A stretch of 64,000 nt of DNA from Streptomyces sp. B21-083 (GCF_036898825.1 NZ_JARUND010000001.1:1-64000), one strand, 5' to 3'. Positions 1 through 8,517 are shown, counted from the first letter of the stretch. The notes: a model not told the origin generated them from the letters alone. Translations and numbers: made by a program.

Positions 1-51
1 CTAATTCATGACACTCCCATCCCCGGATGGGCGGAGCCGGACCAGCGGCCG

Positions 52-441
52 TCACCGAGGCAGGCCGCCGGAGAGTGCGGAACGGAGCAGTGCGCGCGCG
101 TAGTCCTCGACCGGCAGGTTCGCGGCGGCGGCTTTCGACAGGAGAGCTTGGTGCTCGGTCTCTCCCATGGAGATGCACACGCTGTGGACGGGAGTGATGC
201 CAAGGAGTCGCGGGGTGTACGGCTGGCCCAGATGTTCGGTCAGGAGCGCGGCAAGGAGTTCGGGAACGGGTTGGCGGGGTTTCTCGCCGCGGCGGATCCA
301 CCGGCTTACTCGGGAGCGGTCGACGGCGACGTTGCGCTGCCCTGCTTGTTCGGCCTGGTGGTTGATGCGGCGGGCGGTTTCGCTGTTGCTCCAGCCTGCC
401 TGGGCGAGAGCGAGCGCGAGGGCGTAGTTCGGTTCCTTCAT
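52..441 (-). CDS. Small helix-turn-helix regulator
   Basis: A 129-residue protein. Residues about 5-75 resemble the N-terminal DNA-binding segment of Streptomyces NsdA/XRE-type regulators (SNSETARRINHQ, then DRSRVSRWIRRGEKPRQPVP), where one helix contacts DNA and the SRVSRW helix is the likely recognition helix. The C-terminal part carries no TPR or sensor domain that I can see, so it is a stand-alone DNA-binding protein. It is divergent from the murC-like gene, with a perfect inverted repeat between them, so it is the obvious candidate regulator of that gene and of itself. Family call is from motif resemblance only; no target is known. Confidence 0.75.
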   Translation of the reverse strand: MKEPNYALALALAQAGWSNSETARRINHQAEQAGQRNVAVDRSRVSRWIRRGEKPRQPVPELLAALLTEHLGQPYTPRLLGITPVHSVCISMGETEHQALLSKAAAANLPVEDYARALLRSALSGGLPR

Positions 442-484
442 CGAGTGCCGTCCGGGCGGCAGGGCCGGGAGGGAAAGGCGTGAT

Positions 485-510
485 GGTGTTGCGAACCTGT
501 TCGCAACACC
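485..510. promoter_or_regulatory. Perfect inverted repeat, probable operator
   Basis: Eleven-base arms GGTGTTGCGAA and TTCGCAACACC flank a 4-base spacer. The site lies between the divergent small HTH gene and the murC-like gene, 44 bases from the first and about 114 from the second. A dyad here fits binding of a dimeric repressor, most simply the neighbouring HTH protein. Binding is inferred. Confidence 0.5.
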
Positions 511-623
511 GCAGGTCGTAGACGGTGCGCGGGGCTGGGCGGGACGGTGGCGGTGCGCTTTCCAACAGGGCGGCGCGTGTTGCCAGTTGAGGCGGCTGGG
601 GCCGCCTTCAAGGAGGCTGTTTC

Positions 624-2078
624 ATGGCAGAAACCGCAGTCCCCACGATCAACCCGGACGTGTCGACCGGCGGGGCGGTCGACCTGAGCCGCGCGCACTT
701 CGTCGGGATCGGCGGCGTGGGCATGCTGCCGGTGGCGCAGGTGTGCGCCGAGCGGGGATTCACCGTGTCCGGCAGTGACGTCCGGGCGTCGGAGGGACTG
801 AAGGAACTGGCCCGCTGCGGCGTGACCGTGCACACCGGGCACGCGGCCGGGCAGGTGCCGGCGGATGCGACCGCGGTCGTGTTCACTCACGCCGTCGGCG
901 AGAACAATCCCGAGATCGTAGAGGCGCGCCGGCGCGGTATTGCGGTGGTGCACCGGTCGGCGGCGCTCAGCGCGCTGATGGCGGCCGGCCGTGTGGCGGT
1001 GGGTGTACTGGGGACACACGGCAAGACCAGTACGGCGGGGATGCTGGCGTTCCTGCTCGGAAGCATGGGGCAGGAGCCGTCGTACGTGGTCGGTGGAGAC
1101 CTCGATGTGCCGGGCAGTGGCGGTTACGCGGGCAAGGGGGGCATCTTCGTCGCCGAGGTCGACGAGTCGGACCGCTCCCACATCGGCGTGAGGATGAGCG
1201 TGGCGGTGCTCACGAACATCGGGCACGACCACCCGGAGAACTACGCGGCGCAGGGCGACCACGTCGACGCCTACGAGCAGTGTGTACGGATCGGTCTGGA
1301 CGTGCACGGCACGCTGGTGCTGAGCGCCGACGATCCCGGCTGCCGTGAACTCGCTTCCCGGCTGGCCCTGCGGGGGGACGGGCCCAGGACCGTGACGTTC
1401 GGGCTCTCGTCGTCGGCGGACTGGCGTCTGAGCGAGGCGGCCAGTTCGGGCGGGCGCACCACGGCGGTGCTGTGCGGTCCGGGGGGTCGGGAGTTCGATC
1501 TCGTGCTGCGGGTGCCCGGCGTTCACCAGCTCCTGAACGCCGCCGCGGCCGTCGCCACCCTGCACACCCTGGGCCAGGAGTGTGACCTGGCGGTGGAGCA
1601 GCTGGCCTGCTTCAACGGCGTGCAGCGGCGTATGACGCTGTCCGGTGAGGCGGCCGGGGTGCTGGTCTTCGACTCCTACGCCCACCACCCCGACGAGGTG
1701 AGTGTGGATCTCGCCGCCGCGCGTTCCGTGGTCGAGGGGGACGGCCGGGTGATCGTGGTGTTCCAGCCGTCCGGACAGGCCCGGCTGGACGCGTTCGGCG
1801 GCGCCTTCGCGAAGGCGCTGGCGGGCTGCGACAAGGTGGTGCTGACGGACAGCCCCCAGGGCGTCAGCGCGGGGGCGCTGGAGACGCTGGCCGCCCGCAT
1901 CAACGAGACGGGCGGCCGCGCGTGGCATGTGGTGCCGAACCGGGACCAGGCCATGGTGTCCGCGGCCGATGAGGCGCGGTCGGGTGACGTGGTCGTCCTG
2001 ATGGGGACCGGTGACATCGTCGAGCAGGGGCCGCTGCTGCGGGCCGCGCTCGACGAGCTGGCCCCCGCAGCAGCCTAG
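624..2078 (+). CDS. MurC-like UDP-N-acetylmuramate--L-alanine ligase family protein
   Basis: A 484-residue Mur ligase. The N-terminal domain opens with the nucleotide-sugar loop GIGGVGM, the central domain has the ATP loop GTHGKTST, the MurC-type EVDESDRS and NIGHDHPENY motifs, and the C-terminal domain contains YAHHPDEV, typical of MurC. Known MurC enzymes join L-alanine to UDP-MurNAc in the cytoplasm. An AAGGAGG ribosome site lies 7 bases before the ATG. The gene converges with the murF-like gene and the two overlap by 4 bases at their stops. No MurD, MurE, FtsZ or FtsQ gene is near, unlike the division cluster, so this is probably a second copy with a special role rather than the housekeeping enzyme. 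Real substrate unknown. Confidence 0.85.
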   Translation: MAETAVPTINPDVSTGGAVDLSRAHFVGIGGVGMLPVAQVCAERGFTVSGSDVRASEGLKELARCGVTVHTGHAAGQVPADATAVVFTHAVGENNPEIVEARRRGIAVVHRSAALSALMAAGRVAVGVLGTHGKTSTAGMLAFLLGSMGQEPSYVVGGDLDVPGSGGYAGKGGIFVAEVDESDRSHIGVRMSVAVLTNIGHDHPENYAAQGDHVDAYEQCVRIGLDVHGTLVLSADDPGCRELASRLALRGDGPRTVTFGLSSSADWRLSEAASSGGRTTAVLCGPGGREFDLVLRVPGVHQLLNAAAAVATLHTLGQECDLAVEQLACFNGVQRRMTLSGEAAGVLVFDSYAHHPDEVSVDLAAARSVVEGDGRVIVVFQPSGQARLDAFGGAFAKALAGCDKVVLTDSPQGVSAGALETLAARINETGGRAWHVVPNRDQAMVSAADEARSGDVVVLMGTGDIVEQGPLLRAALDELAPAAA

Positions 2079-3466
2079 ACGCCCGAGGTGTTCGGTTGCA
2101 GCAGAGCGTCGGCGAGCTGCTGCAACTGGACTCCCCGGCTGGCCTTGACCAGGACGACGTCGCCGGAGCGGAGGGTGTTGCGCAGCAGGTCCAGGGCGGT
2201 GTCCTGGTCGGGCAGGTGGACGGCCTTCCCACCGATGCCGCGCACGCCGTCGTGCATCCATCCGGCCTCGTCCCCTCCCACCAGGATGATCTGGTCCAGG
2301 TCTCGTTCGGCGGCGTGGCGGCCGATCTCCTCGTGCGCGGTGCGGGCGTCGTCGCCGAGTTCGTTCATCCGGCCCAGGACGGCGATGGAGCGTTGGTCGC
2401 GTCCGCCGGTCATGGAGGCGAGCGCGTTCAGGGAGTGGCGCATCGAGTGGGGGTTGGCGTTGTAGGTGTCGTTGACGATCGTGACGCCGTCAGCCCGGGT
2501 GGTCGTCTCCATCCGCCACCGGGAACGCGGAAGGGCCTCGGACAGGCGTGCGGCGCTCTCTTGCACGCTGAGTCCGGCTTCGCGGGCGACGGCGGCGGCG
2601 GCCAGGCTGTTGGGAACCTGCACGTCGCCGACGAACTGGAGCTGGACGCGGGCGCTGCCCTCGGGAGTGGCGAGGGTGTAGGAGGCCCGGCCCTGCCCGT
2701 CGATGGTCACATCGACGGCGCGGACAGTGGCCTCCTCGCTCAGCCCGTACGTGACGACCCTGCCCCGGGCGCGCAGGCGGATGGCTTCGACGAAGTCGTC
2801 GTCGGCGTTCAGGACGGCGAGCCCGTCCGGCTGGAGTGCTTCGACGATCTCGCCCTTGGCCTGGGCGATGTTCTCCCGGCCGCCGAACTCTCCGACGTGC
2901 GCGGTACCGACGTTGGTGATGACGCTGATGTCCGGCGGGGCGATGTGGGTGAGGTCCCTGATGTCGCCGATGTGGCGGGCCCCCATCTCCAGAACAAGGT
3001 AGTCGGTGTTCTTGTCGCCCATGGTGATGGTCAGCGGCAGACCGATCTCGTTGTTGAAGGACTGCGGGGTGGAGACCACGGTGCCGGGCAGCACCTGAGC
3101 GATGAAGTCCTTGGTGCTCGTCTTGCCGGCCGAGCCGGTGATGGCCACCACCTTGGCGGTGGCCAGGGGGTCGTGGAGGAGGGCGCGGCCGAGGCGTCCG
3201 AACGCGGTCAGGACGTCGTCGACGACGATCGCGGGGAAGCCGACGGGCCGGGTGACGAGGGCCGCGACAGCACCGTTGGCGATGGCGGCGTCGACGTAGT
3301 CGTGGCCATCGGTGTGCTCGCCCTTCAGCGCGATGAACAAGGCTCCGGGGACGGCCTCGCGGGAGTCGAACTGGGCGGGCTGAGTGACCTGGGCCGCGCG
3401 GTCGAGGACGTCGGCGAGCCGGCCGCCGACGACGGCAGCGATGCTGGTCAAGGACATGGGATGCAA
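2075..3466 (-). CDS. MurF-like peptide ligase
   Basis: A 463-residue Mur ligase with MurF features: ATP loop ITGSAGKTSTKD, FNNEIGLPLTI, EMGARHIGDI, DISVITNVGTAHVGEFG, and NDTYNANPHSM. MurF adds D-Ala-D-Ala, or another dipeptide, to a UDP-MurNAc-tripeptide. The start is taken as TTG at 3466 because GGGAG stands 7 bases before it; the ATG at 3457 is too far from that site. It is the last gene of a minus-strand run: ddl-like, dehydratase, C39-like peptidase, murF-like. Together with the Ddl-like enzyme it could make and load an altered dipeptide. All key motifs look intact. Confidence 0.88.
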   Translation of the reverse strand: MHPMSLTSIAAVVGGRLADVLDRAAQVTQPAQFDSREAVPGALFIALKGEHTDGHDYVDAAIANGAVAALVTRPVGFPAIVVDDVLTAFGRLGRALLHDPLATAKVVAITGSAGKTSTKDFIAQVLPGTVVSTPQSFNNEIGLPLTITMGDKNTDYLVLEMGARHIGDIRDLTHIAPPDISVITNVGTAHVGEFGGRENIAQAKGEIVEALQPDGLAVLNADDDFVEAIRLRARGRVVTYGLSEEATVRAVDVTIDGQGRASYTLATPEGSARVQLQFVGDVQVPNSLAAAAVAREAGLSVQESAARLSEALPRSRWRMETTTRADGVTIVNDTYNANPHSMRHSLNALASMTGGRDQRSIAVLGRMNELGDDARTAHEEIGRHAAERDLDQIILVGGDEAGWMHDGVRGIGGKAVHLPDQDTALDLLRNTLRSGDVVLVKASRGVQLQQLADALLQPNTSGV

Positions 3467-3481
3467 CGTGATTCTCCCTGC

Positions 3482-4198
3482 TCAGGTGATGGATTGGGAC
3501 GCTACCGGGCGGACCGCCGAGGTCCGGGCAGCCGGAGGTCGGACGGTGCGGCGCAGATCGAGAGAAACACCGCGTCCGGCGAAGAAGTCGCCGAAGCGGT
3601 CCAGGGACATGACCGGGGCCAGGGCCTGGGGGGTGTGTCCGCTCGGGTTGCGGAAGACGACCTGTCCCTCCGTGTGGCCGATGGCCAGGACGAGGTGGCC
3701 TCCGCGCCGCTCGGGGTCGTGTTCGGGCCGGCGGATCTCCTTGGAGACGGAGGCCATCACCATGTACCCCTCGTCCAGGAGCGCGGCGAGGCCGCCGAGA
3801 TCCAGCTCGGGATGCACGGTAGCCGGGAGGCGGTACGTGTCCTCCACAAACTCGACGAACGGCCGGTAGATCAGCCCCTTGACCGTCCCGTCGTCCTGCC
3901 GGACGTAGGCGCCGAAGTGACGGGCCCCGGCAAGGAGTTCGAAAAGACCGGGGGCGCAGCCGTCGCGGTGCAGGAGCGCCATGCGCAGGCAGGCCATGCC
4001 GCACATGTGCCGGCACCATCGGCCGTAGATGTTCTGGGACGGTGCTCCGGTGCTCTGCCAGGCGGGATCGTGGGCCGGGTCGTGCCCGTCGTAGGCGATG
4101 GGGCCGATCAGGTCGGCGCTGGCGTACTGGGTGACGGGCTCCACCGGGTCGTGGACGAGGCCGGGGGCAGGTGTTTCAGTGCAGCACGGCGGCGGCAT
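3482..4198 (-). CDS. C39/papain-like cysteine peptidase family protein
   Basis: A 238-residue protein with the layout of C39-like peptidases: a Cys region YGRWCRHMCGMACLRMAL (about residues 53-70), a His in RRGGHLVLAIGHTEG, and an Asn in VVFRNPSGHTPQ, giving a plausible Cys-His-Asn triad. No signal peptide or ABC transporter domain is present, so it is cytoplasmic and is not a bacteriocin exporter. The first 23 bases overlap the end of the dehydratase gene, and the gene stops 15 bases before the murF-like start, so it sits inside the operon. A role in trimming or transferring a small peptide is inferred. Confidence 0.65.
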   Translation of the reverse strand: MPPPCCTETPAPGLVHDPVEPVTQYASADLIGPIAYDGHDPAHDPAWQSTGAPSQNIYGRWCRHMCGMACLRMALLHRDGCAPGLFELLAGARHFGAYVRQDDGTVKGLIYRPFVEFVEDTYRLPATVHPELDLGGLAALLDEGYMVMASVSKEIRRPEHDPERRGGHLVLAIGHTEGQVVFRNPSGHTPQALAPVMSLDRFGDFFAGRGVSLDLRRTVRPPAARTSAVRPVASQSIT

Positions 4199-5180
4199 GG
4201 GGCAGGGTCTCCCATCGGGTCAGGGCAGTGTCTACCTGGGTTTTGTAGGTGTTCCAGTCGACGTTGCCGCCGGAAACGACAACGCCGATCGGACCGTCGG
4301 GCACACGGTCGACGGCGTGCAGCAGACCGGCGAAGGCGACGGCCCCGGAGGGCTCGACAACGAGGCGGAAGAGGCGCCACAGGTGCGCCATGGCCTCAGA
4401 TATCGCCTCCTCGGGGACGGTGACGACACCGGCAAGGAGTCGCTGGTTGATGTGGAAAGGGATGCGGGCGGGCTCGGTGTGGCCGAGACCGTCGGCGATC
4501 GTGCGCGGCGGCGCGATGGAGATCCGGCGGCCCGCGCTCAGGGAGCGTCGTGTGTCATCGGCGGCGGCCGGTTCGACTCCGAAGACACGAAGACCCGGGT
4601 TGTGGGCGCTCGCCGCGAGCGCGGTACCGGCCGCGAGCCCGCCCCCGCCCACCGGTACAACGAGCGCGGTCAGGTCGGGGAGTTCCTGGAGCATCTCCCA
4701 GCCGACGGTGCCGGCCCCGGCGATGACGTGTTCGTCGTTCGCGGACGGCACGATCGTCAGACCGCCGCGGGCGGCGATCTCGTGGACCAGCGCGTCACGG
4801 CGCCCGGAAAGCCGCCCGTAGGGGACGATGCGCGCGCCGAGGGCCTCGATCGACTGCCGTTTCACACGGGGCAGATCCTCCGGGACGACGACGGTGACCG
4901 GCACCTCAAGCCGGCGGGCGGCCAGCGCCAGAGCGGCGGCGTGATTGCCGGAGGAGGCACCCACCACGCCCCTCCGACGGGCCTCTACGTCCAGGAGCGC
5001 CAGGGCGTTGTATGCGCCGCGCAGCTTGAAACTGCCGGTGAGTTGCTGGTTTTCCGCCTTGACCCACACGGTGCGGCCGAGCAGCTCGTTGAGGACGGCC
5101 GAGGTGAGCACGGGCGTGCGGACGGCGATGCCGCGCAGGTTCTCCACGGCACCCAGGATCTGATGGATCGACATCGTCAC
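4176..5180 (-). CDS. PLP-dependent threonine/serine dehydratase-family enzyme
   Basis: A 334-residue fold-type II PLP enzyme. SFKLRGAYNAL holds the PLP lysine (about residue 51), SSGNHA is the substrate loop and GGGGLAAG the phosphate-binding glycine loop. Members include threonine ammonia-lyase, serine racemase and diaminopropionate-forming enzymes, and motifs alone do not separate these. There is no ACT regulatory domain, unlike biosynthetic IlvA. In this operon, between ddl-like and C39 genes, it could supply a D-amino acid or an unusual amino acid to the ligases. The ATG is 16 bases after the ddl-like stop, which suggests co-transcription. Confidence 0.85.
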   Translation of the reverse strand: MTMSIHQILGAVENLRGIAVRTPVLTSAVLNELLGRTVWVKAENQQLTGSFKLRGAYNALALLDVEARRRGVVGASSGNHAAALALAARRLEVPVTVVVPEDLPRVKRQSIEALGARIVPYGRLSGRRDALVHEIAARGGLTIVPSANDEHVIAGAGTVGWEMLQELPDLTALVVPVGGGGLAAGTALAASAHNPGLRVFGVEPAAADDTRRSLSAGRRISIAPPRTIADGLGHTEPARIPFHINQRLLAGVVTVPEEAISEAMAHLWRLFRLVVEPSGAVAFAGLLHAVDRVPDGPIGVVVSGGNVDWNTYKTQVDTALTRWETLPHAAAVLH

Positions 5181-5196
5181 GACGCTCTCCCGGTCC

Positions 5197-6180
5197 TCAC
5201 GGACGCGTACGGCGGTCGATGTCCGCCCCGCGCAGGATGTGGGTCAGCAGCAGCTCGTAGGAGATCCCGCCGACGGTTGCCATCCGGGCCAGATTCCCGC
5301 CCTTTGACAGGCCCGGCAGTGTGTTGACCTCCAGCCACCAGGCGCTGCCGTCGTCGCCGACGACGAAGTCGTGGCGCGAGTACGAGTGGCAGCCCAGACT
5401 GCGGTGAGCGGTCACCGCCTGGTGCTCCAGGTCGGCGAGCGTGATGGGGCTGACCCGGGCCGGCCAGTGGTAGTCGCACGCGGCCGTACCGCGCTTCGCG
5501 GCGTAGGAGTAGACGCCGTTCGGCGTCCGGGCCTCCAGCACAGGCAGCACGTGCACAGCACCGCGCGCATCCTCCAGGACACCGACGCTCACCGAGCGCC
5601 CCTGATGGAAGACCTCGGCCATCATCTCCCCGTCGGCGACGTCCAGTTGCTCCAGGGCGAGGCTGAGACGCTCGACGGTGGTGGCGACCTGCACGCCGAT
5701 CGAGCCGCCCTCACTGACCGGCTTGATCATCACCGGGAGGCCTCCCAGTAAATGGCTGACGCGCACGGCCTCGTCATCGGCGGCGGCCGTCGGGTCGATC
5801 CGGATTCCGCGGGGAACACAGACACCAGCGGCTGACGCCAGCGTCTTCGCGTGGAGCTTGTTCATGCCGATCGCGGAGGCCAGCACCCCCGATCCGGTGT
5901 AGGGAACGGACAGTGTTTCCAGCAGGCCTTGGAGACGTCCGTCTTCCGCACCACGGCCTGCGATGGCGAGGAACGCCTTCGCTGCATCACCAAGACCGTT
6001 GACCAGACCCCAGCCGGAGTCGACGAGGTCGATGACGTGCGCTTTGACTCCCATATCGGTCAGCGCATCGGCGACCGTTTTACCGGACAGCAGGGCGCGG
6101 TCTCGCTCGCGAGACCAGCCTCCGGTGATGACCGCGACGGGCATCCCGATCTCGTCGGCGTCAAGGGGGGTGATGTCCAT
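5197..6180 (-). CDS. D-alanine--D-alanine ligase-like ATP-grasp enzyme
   Basis: A 327-residue ATP-grasp ligase. It shows the N-terminal Ddl domain (VITGGWSRERD), GSGVLASAIGMNKLHAK, the SEGGSIGVQVA ATP loop and the metal and substrate motif LEVNTLPGLSKGGNL. The C-terminal LPGLSKGG differs slightly from the usual LPGMT of Ddl, so the second substrate may not be D-Ala. The ATG at 6180 is chosen over longer forms because GGAG stands before it and coding character stops there. It is the first gene of the minus-strand operon that ends with murF-like, so it would make a dipeptide that MurF-like could use. Vancomycin-type VanH and VanX genes are absent. Confidence 0.85.
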   Translation of the reverse strand: MDITPLDADEIGMPVAVITGGWSRERDRALLSGKTVADALTDMGVKAHVIDLVDSGWGLVNGLGDAAKAFLAIAGRGAEDGRLQGLLETLSVPYTGSGVLASAIGMNKLHAKTLASAAGVCVPRGIRIDPTAAADDEAVRVSHLLGGLPVMIKPVSEGGSIGVQVATTVERLSLALEQLDVADGEMMAEVFHQGRSVSVGVLEDARGAVHVLPVLEARTPNGVYSYAAKRGTAACDYHWPARVSPITLADLEHQAVTAHRSLGCHSYSRHDFVVGDDGSAWWLEVNTLPGLSKGGNLARMATVGGISYELLLTHILRGADIDRRTRP

Positions 6181-6290
6181 GGTGGTCTCCGTCTTGTCCC
6201 TCGGTGAAAGTGCAAAGTGCCGGCGCGGAGATCTGAACGGCCCTGCCCGCGGCGACGGGGTGGGGCCGTGTTCCCGCCGCGCCGGACGTT

Positions 6291-6632
6291 TTAGGCGACG
6301 GTCGGGTCGGTGGGGCGGCGCTGTCCGCCACGCTTGCGCATGGTCACCTTGGCTTCCACGAGGGTGGTGTGGACGACTCCGTACGAGCGGGTCGTGCGCC
6401 AGGCGATGTCGCGGATCGAGCCGCCCCTGTAATACGCACGTGTCACGCACTTCGTGAACAGGGCAGCGGCGTCACCCTCAAGGCGTGTGCGGCGCGCGTA
6501 AGGGAGGGGCAACGGCTTCAGCTCCTGCACCCACGCGGGCTCTGCCTGTTCGGGGCTCGTGTCCGCTTCCGCGCGGGGGGCTGTGCCTCGCTCCGGGCCG
6601 ATGAGCTCTTCAGCTCTCAAGATCTTCCTCAC
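6291..6632 (-). CDS. Small helix-turn-helix protein
   Basis: A 113-residue protein with a low-complexity N-terminus and a C-terminal helix-turn-helix: YRGGSIRDIAWRTTRSYG then VHTTLVEAKVTMRKRGG. This arrangement (SIRxIAxxTGRSYGxVHxxLxEAGVxxRxRGG) is common in short Streptomyces DNA-binding proteins. It lies 110 bases upstream of the ddl-like gene on the same strand and may control that operon. The GTG start is only 14 bases from the first hairpin of a triple-hairpin element and no clear ribosome site is seen, so translation could depend on that structure. Confidence 0.65.
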   Translation of the reverse strand: MRKILRAEELIGPERGTAPRAEADTSPEQAEPAWVQELKPLPLPYARRTRLEGDAAALFTKCVTRAYYRGGSIRDIAWRTTRSYGVVHTTLVEAKVTMRKRGGQRRPTDPTVA

Positions 6633-6646
6633 AGGTGTCGGTTGGG

Positions 6647-6796
6647 CCCTTCGCTCCCCGGGTCACCGTCCTGCCCAGGGAGCGAAGGGTGTTCATGAGT
6701 GAGCCCCGTCGCCGAGCGGGGAGTCAGGACACCGCTCGGCGACGAAGTATCGAGGCCGTGCACGGCATCGCGGGTTTCATCGGGCTGCCGTGCACG
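6647..6796. repeat. Triple-hairpin intercistronic element, copy A
   Basis: Three hairpins in a row. H1: arms 6647-6658 and 6678-6689 (CCCTTCGCTCCC with GGGAGCGAAGGG). H2: perfect 12-base arms 6708-6719 and 6732-6743 (GTCGCCGAGCGG with its complement). H3: 11-base arms 6757-6767 and 6786-6796 (CGTGCACGGCA with its complement), each arm itself nearly palindromic. The same order recurs at 8247-8388 and 10050-10189. All three copies lie between consecutive minus-strand genes. They could be terminators, RNA stability or processing sites, or a mobile repeat; function is unknown. Confidence 0.85.
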
Positions 6797-6803
6797 AGAG
6801 CGT

Positions 6804-7952
6804 TCAGGCGGCCGGTGATCTCGACCGGTCCTGCGCGGGCGGGACACCCGGGTCGGATGCAGCCGCCTCGGCAGAAGGCGGCTCCCGGTCAGAGAGCTCG
6901 GCGGCGGTCGTCACGCGGTGGTCTATCCATTGCACGAGGGCCGTCACGGGTATCGCGAGCAGGAGCCCGTAGATGACGGGAAGCAGCTGGGCGTGAGCGG
7001 CGCAGAGATCGAACGCGGCGTGGCCGGCCATGAGAGGGAGGAGGCGCCGGTAGCGCCGGAACAGCCAGACGCGGCCGATCGTGTAGAGGACCATGGCGAG
7101 GGCGGGGAGCCCGAAGTAGGCGTGCAGCATCACCTCGATCACGCAGACCAGGGTGTAGACCTCCCAGGCAGGTCTGCGGATGGCGGTGAGCAGGGCTGTG
7201 GTGGCTGCCACGACCACGACGTCCTCCACGGCCACGGTGGAGGCCACGGAGGGCAGGATGAGCAGGGGAGCGGTGTCGAAGCCGAGCGTGCTGAGCTGGC
7301 TGCCCTGCATGACGGGCACGTTGCCGATGTCGACCCAGCGCAGGAGCGCCACCAGCAAGGCGGTGAGCCCTCCTCCGGTAAGACAGGCGAGGACGGTCAT
7401 CTTCATGAGCTGCCAGTCCCGCAGTCGTGCGGCTGCCGTGGCCGGGAACCTGGTGAGCGGAGACACTCCCTGTGCCTGGCAGACCTCCAGCGCCAGCCAG
7501 GCGACCGTGCAACAGAACACGATGAGGGCCGCCTGCCGCTGGGGGACATGAAGGAAGGCCGCGTACATGGACACGACACCGCACACGACCGCCACGCCCC
7601 GCTGCATGAGGCGGCTGCGTGGTGATACCCGGCTCAGGGGGGTGCGGCCTATCACCCGCCACGACAGCCAGAAGAACACGACCATGCCGAGCACGAACTG
7701 ACACTGCGGCACCCACCGCAGATCGTGCGCCGTCCACCGCACGCCGTACATCTCCGTAACGTTGATGACCCCCAGGACGAAGGGCCGGAAGCAGATGATG
7801 ACCAGCAGTCCGATCACCTGCCCGTATACCTGGGCGGACGACGAGCTGGTGGACGGAGAATGAGCCCCGTCGCGAGGGAGACGGCCAGGAGCGAAGAGGT
7901 AGTCCGCAGCCGCTGTGCGCAGCCTCTTGCCGGGCCCGGAGGACGCCTTCAT
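6804..7952 (-). CDS. CPBP-like (CAAX protease/bacteriocin-processing) membrane protein
   Basis: A 382-residue protein with about eight hydrophobic segments. Two late motifs resemble the CPBP/Abi metalloprotease family: VEVMLHAYFG (one His) and MAGHAAFDL (second His with Asp). The first family motif, normally EExxxR, reads VEDVVVVAAT here and has lost the paired Glu and the Arg, so activity is uncertain. The ATG at 7952 has AGGAG 5 bases before it and overlaps the previous stop by 4 bases, so it is co-translated with the 82-residue gene. CPBP proteins cleave prenylated or bacteriocin-type peptides in the membrane; here the role is unknown. Confidence 0.55.
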   Translation of the reverse strand: MKASSGPGKRLRTAAADYLFAPGRLPRDGAHSPSTSSSSAQVYGQVIGLLVIICFRPFVLGVINVTEMYGVRWTAHDLRWVPQCQFVLGMVVFFWLSWRVIGRTPLSRVSPRSRLMQRGVAVVCGVVSMYAAFLHVPQRQAALIVFCCTVAWLALEVCQAQGVSPLTRFPATAAARLRDWQLMKMTVLACLTGGGLTALLVALLRWVDIGNVPVMQGSQLSTLGFDTAPLLILPSVASTVAVEDVVVVAATTALLTAIRRPAWEVYTLVCVIEVMLHAYFGLPALAMVLYTIGRVWLFRRYRRLLPLMAGHAAFDLCAAHAQLLPVIYGLLLAIPVTALVQWIDHRVTTAAELSDREPPSAEAAASDPGVPPAQDRSRSPAA

Positions 7953-8197
7953 GCCGCTCCTCGCGTTGTGAAGGCGGCGAAACCGTCGGCGTCGTACACA
8001 GTCAGCGATGCCCACGGAGCTGTGCCGGAGCGGAACCGCGCGGTCTGCTGGGTCAGCTCGAACAGCAGGTCCAGCACGCGGCGGTCGGTCATTTCCTTCA
8101 CCGTCGGCGCCACCCGGTGAACAGCCTGCGCGGTCTGCTCGGCCAAGTCCGGATGTCGTTGGATTTCGTCAAGCACGGTGAAGCGGTTGTGGGTCAC
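7949..8197 (-). CDS. Short paralogue of the zincin N-terminus
   Basis: An 82-residue protein starting with GTG. Its first 40 residues (THNRFTVLDEIQRHPDLAEQ, then VHRVAPTVKE) match the N-terminus of the zinc peptidase encoded at 9084-9920 (TQTRFTVLDETRRHPDLAEQ). The leader before the GTG is also similar (gtcctgtcc followed by a variant of gaagtgatcgg on the plus strand), so the start region was duplicated with its upstream sequence. The rest has no zinc-binding motif. It may be a decoy, a partner or a remnant. Overlaps the CPBP-like gene by 4 bases. Confidence 0.6.
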   Translation of the reverse strand: MTHNRFTVLDEIQRHPDLAEQTAQAVHRVAPTVKEMTDRRVLDLLFELTQQTARFRSGTAPWASLTVYDADGFAAFTTRGAA

Positions 8198-8246
8198 TGA
8201 TGGTCCTGTCCAGAAGTGATCGGTTGTGTCAGGTCGGCTTGTTTGG

Positions 8247-8388
8247 CCCTTCGCTCCCCGACCGCCGTCACGGCGCGGGGAGCGAAGGGTGCTGGTGTCC
8301 TGTCGGCGAGCGGGGAACCCCAATTCCCCGCTCGCCGACAGGGGCCCGCGCACGGCGATGCGACTGTCGCGGGGGTGCCGTGCGCGGG
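8247..8388. repeat. Triple-hairpin intercistronic element, copy B
   Basis: H1: 14-base arms 8247-8260 and 8276-8289 (CCCTTCGCTCCCCG and complement). H2: perfect 19-base arms 8299-8317 and 8324-8342 with a 6-base loop, core GTCGGCGAGCGGGG. H3: arms 8345-8356 and 8377-8388, CCCGCGCACGGC with GCCGTGCGCGGG. H1 is almost identical to copy A, whereas H2 and H3 carry paired changes relative to A that keep base pairing, which is the mark of selection on structure. It lies 50 bases upstream of the 82-residue gene. Confidence 0.88.
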
Positions 8389-8517
8389 AGTTGTGTCATG
8401 CCACGGCCTGGACCGGTGGGACGGGCTGGTGTTCGCGCCGTCGGCCTCGTCGAGGGCTCGGAGGCGTGCCCGGATCAGCCCGTCGTGGAACACGCCCTCC
8501 GCCAGTTGGCGCCGGCG

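Noticed and set aside
438..2261. Long minus-strand frame opposite the murC-like gene
   Set aside because: Arg/His-rich product without family resemblance; it mirrors a well-supported plus-strand gene in a high-GC genome.
2096..4423. 775-codon plus-strand frame opposite the murF-like and C39-like genes
   Set aside because: Gly/Val/Asp-rich shadow of two genes with clear motifs on the other strand.
624..6180. Vancomycin-type resistance operon
   Set aside because: No VanH, VanX, VanY, VanS or VanR genes are near; only ligases and unrelated enzymes.
6647..6796. Triple hairpins as CRISPR repeats
   Set aside because: The hairpins within one element differ from each other and no spacer series exists.
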